Positions 1 to 4,440 of a stretch of 7,221 nucleotides of DNA are shown here, piece after piece. Under the pieces are notes generated by a model that was not told the DNA's origin, made no database searches, and saw only the letters and a list, made by a program, of their open reading frames with translations. How positions within the stretch are numbered: position 1 is the first letter of the stretch; each line of letters begins with the position of its first letter. This stretch comes from JBKHJZ01 sp046537875 (GTDB lineage Bacteria > Actinomycetota > Acidimicrobiia > Acidimicrobiales > VFJN01): assembly GCA_046537875.1 (NCBI GenBank), contig JBKHJZ010000162.1, positions 1-7,221 of the forward strand. Reading direction: 5' to 3'. A program made the position numbers and the translations under genes.

Positions 1-228
1 TTCCCCCCGGGGTCGGCTGGCGTACCGGGCGAGCACGGCGTCCGCCGCCGCCATCGCCTCGTCGTGCTCCGAGCGGTGGGCCTTCCGCTCGCTGCGGCCG
101 AGGATCGGGTACGCCGCGAGCAGGCTGAGCTGGCGAAGCTCGAGCTTGGCGATCGCCAGCTCGGGGGAGACCCGCTCGCCGTCGGCCGCTGGCCCTGGTC
201 GGTCGCGTCGTCGTCGGTGGGTGGTCAC
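1..228 (-). CDS. Unrecognised protein, N-terminal part (runs off window)
   Basis: Open reading frame of 76 codons read leftward without a stop to the window edge, so the C-terminus is missing. I do not recognise the family. The start is GTG at 228-226, chosen because GGAGG (240-236) lies seven bases upstream and no other start fits. The first 18 or so residues are Arg/Pro-rich and probably disordered; residues 21-72 look like two amphipathic helices (for example PELAIAKLELRQLSLLAAYP, then SEHDEAMAAADAVLARYA). After the first 15 codons nearly every third position is G or C, as in real genes of this genome; the early CGA-rich run is less typical. A promoter-like element lies upstream at 291-322. 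No membrane segment or signal peptide is visible in the part present. Confidence 0.6.
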   Translation of the reverse strand, partial: MTTHRRRRDRPGPAADGERVSPELAIAKLELRQLSLLAAYPILGRSERKAHRSEHDEAMAAADAVLARYASRPRGE

Positions 229-235
229 GTCGCCG

Positions 236-240
236 CCTCC
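236..240 (-). promoter_or_regulatory. Shine-Dalgarno site for the 76-residue partial gene
   Basis: On the minus strand GGAGG sits seven bases before the GTG at 228. This decides the start, and contrasts with most other genes in the window, which have no such site. Confidence 0.6.
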
Positions 241-282
241 GTCACGTCCGCATCGGTTGGGCTTCGACGGCGTTGTCGAGTG

Positions 283-304
283 GTGCCGGGACGGTACCCG
301 GCAC
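283..304. repeat. 8-bp inverted repeat around a -10 hexamer
   Basis: The arms GTGCCGGG (283-290) and CCCGGCAC (297-304) are perfectly complementary, separated by six bases. On the minus strand those six bases are TACCGT, the proposed -10 hexamer of the promoter for the gene starting at 228. The repeat could be an operator, or an RNA hairpin downstream of the 377-703 gene; there is no following T-run to suggest an intrinsic terminator. Confidence 0.5.
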
Positions 305-322
305 CCCCGACCCAGGTGACAG
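291..322 (-). promoter_or_regulatory. Candidate promoter with PafBC-like element, for gene at 228
   Basis: Read on the minus strand: CTGTCACC (322-315), three bases, GTCGGGGGTG (311-302), then TACCGT (296-291). With the mycobacterial RecA-independent damage promoter recalled as TTGTCRGTG-N8-TANNNT, bases 313-305 match six of nine, the spacer is exactly eight, and TACCGT matches TANNNT. The transcript would start near 284, leaving about 55 bases of leader that include the GGAGG site. The same 21-bp upstream block occurs at 722-742. The assignment to PafBC is inference; no regulator gene is in the window. Confidence 0.4.
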
Positions 323-330
323 GCGACGGA

Positions 331-376
331 GATCGTCACGCCTTCGACCAGATCGTCACAGAGCCCGTCACAGAGC
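331..376. repeat. Clustered short direct repeats
   Basis: CGTCACAGAGC occurs at 354-364 and again at 366-376 (12-bp period). GATCGTCAC occurs at 331-339 and 351-359 (20-bp spacing). All lie just beyond the stop codon of the 377-703 gene and upstream of the promoter element at 291-322. They could be protein-binding half sites or replication-slippage products; no function can be assigned. Confidence 0.5.
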
Positions 377-703
377 TCAGCTGAGCCCGAGGCGGTGCCG
401 CCCGAGCCGCAGGGCCTTCGCGACCAGGCGATGGAACTCGTCCTGCAGCTCGCGCAGGGCCCGCTCGGTGGTGGCCAGGACGGGCGCCGCGGCCTCGGCG
501 ATCTGGTCGTCGTCGAGGTCGAGCTCGGCGGCCAGGCTCCGGGCGCGGGCTCGGAGCCGCGCCCTGGCGCCGGCCACCTCGAGACCGCAGCGCACCAGCC
601 TGTCGATGGCGACGATCTGCAGGGCTGCGTACTCGTCGACCGCACCGGCGGGTGCCCGGGTGCGGGGGGAGGGGGTCCGGGATTCGAGGGCATTGGTCCT
701 CAT
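377..703 (-). CDS. Small unrecognised helical protein, 108 residues
   Basis: I do not recognise this protein. The open frame continues far upstream, antisense to the exonuclease gene, but the ATG at 703 is chosen because a -10-like CAGAGT (716-711) ends exactly seven bases before it, predicting a leaderless mRNA, and because no Shine-Dalgarno sequence is present. Residues 1-20 are Pro/Arg-rich and likely disordered. Residues 22-105 are predicted almost wholly alpha-helical: VDEYAALQIVAIDRL, an Arg/Ala-rich helix (45-59), an acidic stretch LDLDDDQIAEA (61-71), and a C-terminal helix ending in the basic sequence KALRLGRHRLG. There is one Cys (C39), and no transmembrane segment or signal peptide. 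It is a cytosolic protein by appearance, possibly a helical bundle. The shared upstream element at 722-742 suggests coregulation with the gene at 228. Confidence 0.6.
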   Translation of the reverse strand: MRTNALESRTPSPRTRAPAGAVDEYAALQIVAIDRLVRCGLEVAGARARLRARARSLAAELDLDDDQIAEAAAPVLATTERALRELQDEFHRLVAKALRLGRHRLGLS

Positions 704-710
704 GTGGCGC

Positions 711-742
711 ACTCTGGCAGCCACCCCCGACGCGGGTGACAG
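711..742 (-). promoter_or_regulatory. Candidate leaderless promoter with PafBC-like element, for gene at 703
   Basis: Minus strand: CTGTCACC (742-735), three bases, GTCGGGGGTG (731-722), and CAGAGT (716-711), which ends seven bases before the ATG at 703. The spacer between the 9-base upstream element (733-725) and CAGAGT is eight, as in the mycobacterial damage promoter; the -10 lacks the first T of TANNNT. The 21-bp block matches the one at 302-322 at 19 positions. Confidence 0.45.
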
Positions 743-797
743 CCCGGCTCGCCGTGGGGCGACACACAGCCCGACACGCCGCGCGCGAGCCGCAGCG

Positions 798-836
798 CGG
801 CCCGCCCGGACCCGTGCCATGGTCTCGGGCGGGCCG
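798..836. repeat. 11-bp GC-rich inverted repeat between divergent promoters
   Basis: The arms CGGCCCGCCCG (798-808) and CGGGCGGGCCG (826-836) are perfectly complementary across a 17-base centre that contains CCATGG. It lies in the 192-bp gap between the divergent genes starting at 703 and 896. If both transcripts start where the -10 hexamers suggest, neither one includes this repeat. That favours a DNA-level site (operator or protein-binding palindrome) or a terminator for an unseen transcript. Confidence 0.55.
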
Positions 837-879
837 GATGCCCGCTGCGACCGCACCACCGGTTCGGCCACGGAGCCCG

Positions 880-885
880 TAGCGT
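880..885 (+). promoter_or_regulatory. Candidate -10 hexamer for the exonuclease gene
   Basis: TAGCGT fits TANNNT and ends ten bases before the ATG at 896. Transcription from it would begin at or within a few bases of that ATG. The alternative GTG at 884 lies inside the hexamer and so is unlikely to be used. GAGG at 886-889 could instead act as a Shine-Dalgarno site if the true promoter lies further upstream. No convincing -35 is seen. Confidence 0.4.
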
Positions 886-895
886 GAGGCACCGC

Positions 896-1768
896 ATGGA
901 CGTCCACCTCGTCGACGGCACCTACGAGCTGTTCCGCTACCACTTCGCCCCCAACAACCGCGACGTCGAGCGCGGGGCCACCGTCGGGGTGCTCGCCACG
1001 CTCCTCCAGCTCGTCGAGGACGGGGCGACGCACGTCGGCGTGGCCACCGACCACGTCATCGAGTCGTTCCGCAACGACCTGTGGCGCGGCTACAAGTCGT
1101 CGGCCGGGATGCCCCCCGAGCTGCTGGCGCAGTTCCCGATGGTCGAGGAGGCGATGACGGCGGCGGGGTTCGCGGTGTGGCCGCAGGTGGTGCACGAGGC
1201 CGACGACGCTTTGGCGACCGCGGCGCTGATGGCCGCCGCGGACCCCCGCGTCGAGCAGGTGATCGTCTGCACGCCCGACAAGGACCTCGGTCAGTGCGTC
1301 GGTGGCAAGGTGGTCCAGCTCGACCGGCGGAAGAACACCGTGCTCGATGCGGCCGCGGTCGAGGCGAAGCTCGGGGTGCCGCCGGCGTCGGTGCCCGACC
1401 TGCTGGCCCTCGTCGGCGACTCGGCCGACGGCTTCCCCGGGCTGCCCGGGTGGGGCGCCAAGTCGGCTGCCGCCGTGCTCCGGCGCTGGGGCCACCTCGA
1501 GGACATCCCCACCGACCCCCTCTCGTGGGACTCGGGTGTCCGCGGCGCGGCCAAGCTCGATGCGGTGCTGCGCGACCAGTTCGACCTGGCGCTGCTCTTC
1601 CGGCGCATTGCCACGCTGGAGACCGACGCGCCCGTCAGCGCGAGCATCGACGAGCTCCGCTGGTCGGGACCGTCCGACCCCGAGGCGTTCGCCGCGCTGT
1701 GCGCCCGGCTCGGCGCCGAGCGCCTGGTCGAGCGGGCGGCTGCGCTCGCCGCCGCGCGCAGCGGCTGA
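896..1768 (+). CDS. Stand-alone 5'-3' exonuclease / flap endonuclease (Pol I N-domain family)
   Basis: Encodes 290 residues resembling the 5' nuclease domain of DNA polymerase I, without a polymerase domain. Such enzymes remove 5' flaps and RNA or damaged 5' ends during repair and lagging-strand synthesis, using divalent metals. Visible metal ligands are D7 in LVDGTY, D52 in ATDH, E101 with D103/D104 in HEADDA, D128/D130 in TPDKDL, and D175/D178 in GDSADG. Positively charged R59, R64 and K67 follow the D52 region, where the family grips the scissile phosphate. The helix-hairpin-helix DNA-binding motif is GFPGLPGWGAKSAAAVL (179-195). Length and architecture fit the mycobacterial stand-alone FEN (FenA, Rv2090 type). 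ATG 896 is preferred over GTG 884 because the latter overlaps the -10 hexamer. The gene is monocistronic and divergent from the small gene at 377-703. It lies 1.6 kb from the polymerase gene at 3354, suggesting a shared repair role by inference only. Confidence 0.9.
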   Translation: MDVHLVDGTYELFRYHFAPNNRDVERGATVGVLATLLQLVEDGATHVGVATDHVIESFRNDLWRGYKSSAGMPPELLAQFPMVEEAMTAAGFAVWPQVVHEADDALATAALMAAADPRVEQVIVCTPDKDLGQCVGGKVVQLDRRKNTVLDAAAVEAKLGVPPASVPDLLALVGDSADGFPGLPGWGAKSAAAVLRRWGHLEDIPTDPLSWDSGVRGAAKLDAVLRDQFDLALLFRRIATLETDAPVSASIDELRWSGPSDPEAFAALCARLGAERLVERAAALAAARSG

Positions 1769-1775
1769 GCGGGAA

Positions 1776-1810
1776 GGGAGCATCCCACCTGAACCGGCCC
1801 GCTCGGTGGG
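1776..1810. terminator. Weak hairpins between convergent genes
   Basis: The 59-bp gap between the convergent exonuclease and acyl-CoA dehydrogenase genes holds CCCACC (1784-1789) paired with GGTGGG (1805-1810) across 15 bases, and an alternative 4-bp hairpin GGGA-GCA-TCCC (1776-1786). Neither has a U-tract. A bidirectional terminator role is plausible from position, not proven. Confidence 0.25.
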
Positions 1811-1827
1811 TCGGCGGCGGGCAGCGG

Positions 1828-3135
1828 TCAGCCGTTCTTGGGCAGGTCCTTGAACGGCGTGGCCTTGTCGAAGCCCGGCTCCTTGGGCAGGCCGAGCACC
1901 CGCTCGCCGATGATGTTGCGCTGCACCTGGTCGGTGCCGCCGTAGATCGGCGGGCCCTGCGCGAACAGGGCCGTCTCGGTGAGGCCGGCCAGGTACGACG
2001 TGCCGGTGGCCTCGTCGAGCGCCTGCCGCGACTCCGCGTCGTAGGCGTGGAGCATCCCGTAGCTCCCGGCGAGCTCGAGCCCGACGTCCCGGCTGAGGCG
2101 CACGATGGCGCTCATCGACAGCTTCGCGATGTTGGGCAGACCCGGGATGTCGCCCCCGGCCGCCAGCACGGCCTTCAGGCGCAGGTTGTTGAAGCGGGCG
2201 ATCTCGTTGAGCGTGTGGAGCTGCACGAGCCGCTGGCGCAGCACCGGCTCGTCGGCCCGGCCGTTGGCCCGGGCCAGCTTCATCAGGGCCTTCGCCGACA
2301 CGCCCAGGCTGACCGCCCCACCCCGGCGGCCGCCGGTGCTCACGAAGTCACCGGCGCGCCTGTCGAGGTCGCCCGCCACGCTGCCGGCGCTGGCCAGCGA
2401 CATGCTGGCGTTGCCGCCGCCGGCGCCCAGGCTGGAGCGCTCGAACATCAGCGTGGTGTTCGCGACCCGCCAGCCGTTGTTGAGCCCCCCGATGATGGCG
2501 TCGTCGCTCACGCGAGCGTCGCTGAGGAACACCTCGTTGAACAGCGAGCGGCCGGTCATCTCCCGCAGGGGACGCACCTCGACGCCGGGCTGGCGCATGT
2601 CGATCGCGAAGTAGGTGATGCCGGTGTGCTTCGGCTGGTCGGGGTCGGTGCGGGCGATGAGCATGCCGTAGTCGGCGATGTGGCCACCCGACGTCCACAC
2701 CTTCTGGCCGTTGACGATCCACTCGTCACCGTCCTTGACAGCCCGCGCCTGCAGGCCGGCGAGATCCGAGCCGGCGGCGGGCTCCGAGAACAGCTGGCAC
2801 CAGGCCTTCTGGCCGGTGACGATGTCACGGAGATAGCGCTTCTTCTGGTCGTCGTCGCCGTGGGCGATGATGGTGGGGCCGGCCAGCATCAGCCCGAGGC
2901 CGCCCGGTGCGGGCAGTGCGCCGTGTGCGGTGATCGCCTCCTGGACCCTCACCGCCTCGGCCCGACTGAGCCCCTTGCCGAACCACTCGACGGGCCAGGT
3001 CGGCGCCGACCACCCGGCGTCGCCGAGGCGCGCCCACCACTCCCCGACGGTCAGGTCGGGGTCCCAGTTCTCGGCGAGCCAGGATTCGACCTCGGCGACC
3101 ACGTCACGCTCGGTGCGATCGACGGTGTCCGTCAT
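1828..3135 (-). CDS. Acyl-CoA dehydrogenase (FadE-like), IVD/LCAD-type catalytic glutamate
   Basis: Encodes 435 residues, a little longer than the usual 380-400. The enzyme oxidises an acyl-CoA to the 2,3-enoyl-CoA using FAD and passes electrons to electron-transfer flavoprotein, in the cytosol. The N-terminal helical domain covers about 1-110; the flavin-binding beta domain includes CQLFSEPAAGSDLAGLQ (113-129), NGQKVWTSGG (142-151) and EVFLSDARV (201-209); the C-terminal helical domain ends with PIYGGTDQVQRNIIGERVLG (396-415). The residue aligned with the MCAD catalytic glutamate (YEGT) is Gly399. E232 in LMFERSSLGAG aligns with the alternative base of isovaleryl-CoA and long-chain dehydrogenases, so the enzyme is probably active. 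Residues 252-285 carry a Gly/Arg-rich stretch as in several mycobacterial FadE proteins. ATG 3135 is chosen for its GAGGGG site five bases upstream and because residues further upstream in the frame do not resemble the family. The substrate is unknown; branched, long-chain or sterol side-chain acyl-CoAs are all possible. Confidence 0.93.
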   Translation of the reverse strand: MTDTVDRTERDVVAEVESWLAENWDPDLTVGEWWARLGDAGWSAPTWPVEWFGKGLSRAEAVRVQEAITAHGALPAPGGLGLMLAGPTIIAHGDDDQKKRYLRDIVTGQKAWCQLFSEPAAGSDLAGLQARAVKDGDEWIVNGQKVWTSGGHIADYGMLIARTDPDQPKHTGITYFAIDMRQPGVEVRPLREMTGRSLFNEVFLSDARVSDDAIIGGLNNGWRVANTTLMFERSSLGAGGGNASMSLASAGSVAGDLDRRAGDFVSTGGRRGGAVSLGVSAKALMKLARANGRADEPVLRQRLVQLHTLNEIARFNNLRLKAVLAAGGDIPGLPNIAKLSMSAIVRLSRDVGLELAGSYGMLHAYDAESRQALDEATGTSYLAGLTETALFAQGPPIYGGTDQVQRNIIGERVLGLPKEPGFDKATPFKDLPKNG

Positions 3136-3140
3136 GACTA

Positions 3141-3146
3141 CCCCTC
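3141..3146 (-). promoter_or_regulatory. Shine-Dalgarno site for the acyl-CoA dehydrogenase
   Basis: GAGGGG on the minus strand ends five bases before the ATG at 3135. It fixes that start and shows that this gene, unlike most neighbours, has a 5' leader. Confidence 0.65.
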
Positions 3147-3201
3147 GTGAGCTTGATGACGAGCAGACCCGGTGATGACCAGGTCGCGGGTCGACGGCCA
3201 C

Positions 3202-3230
3202 GATCGGACCGTCCTGCGACAGATCGGACC
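3202..3230. repeat. Direct repeat GATCGGACC, two copies 20 bp apart
   Basis: Copies lie at 3202-3210 and 3222-3230, about two helical turns apart, in the gap between the divergent dehydrogenase and polymerase genes. The first copy runs into the small palindrome GGAC-C-GTCC (3206-3214). A protein-binding array is possible, but the evidence is only spacing and identity. Confidence 0.35.
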
Positions 3231-3252
3231 CGGTGACCAAAGCGCATCACGT

Positions 3253-3270
3253 CTTGACCGCTGGGTCAAG
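3253..3270. promoter_or_regulatory. Candidate operator CTTGACC-N4-GGTCAAG
   Basis: A perfect 7-bp inverted repeat with a 4-base centre (18 bp in all) lies 118 bp upstream of the acyl-CoA dehydrogenase start and 84 bp upstream of the polymerase start. Its size and AT content are like operators of dimeric TetR- or GntR-type regulators, which commonly control fatty-acid genes in actinomycetes. On the minus strand the right arm supplies TTGACC (3269-3264), a fair -35 hexamer; the matching position 17 bases on is TGCGCT (3246-3241), a poor -10. If this is the promoter, a repressor bound here would block it. Confidence 0.45.
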
Positions 3271-3340
3271 TCCCCGGGGTCGTCGGGTGGGGCGCACCGG
3301 CCGTCCGGCCGTCCCCGACCGCTCATGCCGGGGCGCGAGG

Positions 3341-3346
3341 TACCGT
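3341..3346 (+). promoter_or_regulatory. -10 hexamer of a leaderless promoter for the Prim-PolC-like gene
   Basis: TACCGT fits TANNNT and ends exactly seven bases before the GTG start at 3354, with no Shine-Dalgarno sequence between. The predicted first transcribed base is therefore the G of the start codon. No clear -35 is seen. Confidence 0.55.
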
Positions 3347-3353
3347 CCCTGCG

Positions 3354-4370
3354 GTGTCGTCCCCCCACATCACCCTCGAGGTCGACGGCCACCCGGTCCG
3401 CCTGAGCAACCCCGACAAGGTGTTCTTCCCCGAGCGGGGCGAGACCAAGCTCGACCTCGCTCGCTACTACCTCGCGGTGGCCGACGGCGCCCTGCGGGGC
3501 GTGCGCTCGCGACCGACCGTGCTGAAGCGCTTCCCCAACGGGGCCACCGGCGACTTCTTCTACCAGAAGCGGGTCCCCGCCAAGGGCCGACCCCAGTGGC
3601 TGACGACCTGCACGGTCACCTTCCCCTCGGGCCGCACGGCCGACGAGCTGTGCCCCGTCGACACCGCCCACATCGTCTGGGCCGTGAACCTCGGGTGCCT
3701 CGACCTCAACCCCTGGCCCGTGCGCAGCTGGGACACCGACCATCCCGACGAGCTGCGGATCGACCTCGACCCCCAGCCCGGCGTGCCCTGGGACCACGTG
3801 CGCCGGGTGGCGCTCACGGTGCGGGACGTGCTGGACGAACAGGGTCTGATCGGCTGGCCCAAGACCAGCGGCAACCGGGGCATGCACATCAACGTGCGGA
3901 TCGTGGCCCGGTGGGACTTCTTCCAGGCACGCCGTGCCGCGCTGGCGCTGGCCCGCGAGGTCGAGCGCCGCCACCCCGACATCGCCACGTCGAAGTGGTG
4001 GAAGGAGGAGCGGGGCGAGCGCGTGTTCATCGACTACAACCAGAACGCCCGCGATCGCACGGTGGCGTCCGCCTACTCGGTGCGGGCCACCCCGGACGCC
4101 CGGGTGTCCGCCCCGCTCACCTGGGACGAGGTGCCCGACGCGGAGCTCGGCGACTTCACGCTCGCCAGCGTGCCGGCCCGCTACGAGCGCATCGGCGATC
4201 CCCACGCCGGCATCGACGACGCGAGCGGCAGCCTCGACGGGCTGCTCGCCCTGTCGCGGCGCGACGAGGAGCAGGGCCTGGGCGACGCCCCCTGGCCACC
4301 GAGCTTCCCGAAGATGGCGGGCGAGCCCCGCCGCGTGCAGCCCAGCCGCGCCCGGCCCGACTCCCTGTAG
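3354..4370 (+). CDS. Stand-alone LigD-type polymerase/primase (Prim-PolC-like)
   Basis: Encodes 338 residues of the archaeo-eukaryotic primase family, as in the polymerase domain of LigD, but with no ligase or phosphoesterase domain attached. These enzymes add NTPs or dNTPs at short gaps and ends during end joining and excision repair. The catalytic aspartates are visible as D137 and D139 in RIDLDP and D227 in FIDYNQ, at the same numbers I recall for the M. tuberculosis LigD polymerase domain. Other family signatures are SNPDKVFFPE (18-27), near the 5'-phosphate-binding lysines, TSGNRGMH (171-178) and the tail APWPPSFPKMAGEPRRVQPS (312-331). Length matches Rv3730c-type Prim-PolC (about 346), so it looks complete. 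The GTG at 3354 is supported by the leaderless promoter at 3341. The adjacent convergent gene is a LigC-type ligase, the partner known for Prim-PolC in mycobacterial base excision repair. No Ku gene is in the window. Confidence 0.93.
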   Translation: MSSPHITLEVDGHPVRLSNPDKVFFPERGETKLDLARYYLAVADGALRGVRSRPTVLKRFPNGATGDFFYQKRVPAKGRPQWLTTCTVTFPSGRTADELCPVDTAHIVWAVNLGCLDLNPWPVRSWDTDHPDELRIDLDPQPGVPWDHVRRVALTVRDVLDEQGLIGWPKTSGNRGMHINVRIVARWDFFQARRAALALAREVERRHPDIATSKWWKEERGERVFIDYNQNARDRTVASAYSVRATPDARVSAPLTWDEVPDAELGDFTLASVPARYERIGDPHAGIDDASGSLDGLLALSRRDEEQGLGDAPWPPSFPKMAGEPRRVQPSRARPDSL

Positions 4371-4412
4371 ATCGACACCCCCCGAACCGACTCGCTCCCC
4401 CAGGTGTCGATC
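4370..4412. terminator. 10-bp inverted repeat between convergent repair genes
   Basis: GATCGACACC (4370-4379) and GGTGTCGATC (4403-4412) pair perfectly across a C-rich 23-base loop, beginning at the last base of the polymerase stop codon. It would form in transcripts from both directions. There is no clear U-tract, so bidirectional terminator or mRNA 3' stabiliser are both possible; the long loop is unusual for an intrinsic terminator. Confidence 0.4.
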
Positions 4413-4421
4413 CATAGGCAC

Positions 4422-4440
4422 TGATCGTGCGGGCCGATCA
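4422..4440. terminator. Small hairpin overlapping the ligase stop codon
   Basis: TGATCG (4422-4427) pairs with CGATCA (4435-4440) across seven bases; the right arm contains the stop codon of the minus-strand ligase gene. It is short and lacks a U-tract, so its role is uncertain. Confidence 0.25.

Noticed and set aside
64..887. Plus-strand frames of 106, 204 and 114 codons at the left end
   Set aside because: Ser/Arg/Ala-rich translations that overlap each other and the two minus-strand genes, whose codon use, start signals and helical translations are better.
884..895. GTG at 884 as start of the exonuclease
   Set aside because: It lies inside the TAGCGT hexamer and adds four residues before the conserved beginning MDVHLVDGT.
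704..1783. Upstream extension of the 108-residue gene's frame, antisense to the exonuclease
   Set aside because: The translation is Arg/Gly/His-rich and unlike any family, and it covers the exonuclease gene. Only the part from ATG 703 has gene-like composition and a promoter.
1081..3150. Plus-strand open frame of 689 codons across the exonuclease and antisense to the dehydrogenase
   Set aside because: Low-complexity Arg/Gly/Ala composition, and it overlaps two genes with clear family motifs. Long antisense frames are expected where third positions are nearly always G or C.
3282..3290. GTCGGGTGG as a third PafBC-like element before the polymerase
   Set aside because: No TANNNT follows at eight bases, and the surrounding 21-bp block is absent. 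The real -10 candidate is about 50 bases further on.
3299..3314. Tandem GGCCGTCC, two copies
   Set aside because: Only two short GC-rich units; likely chance or slippage, with no link to a promoter element.
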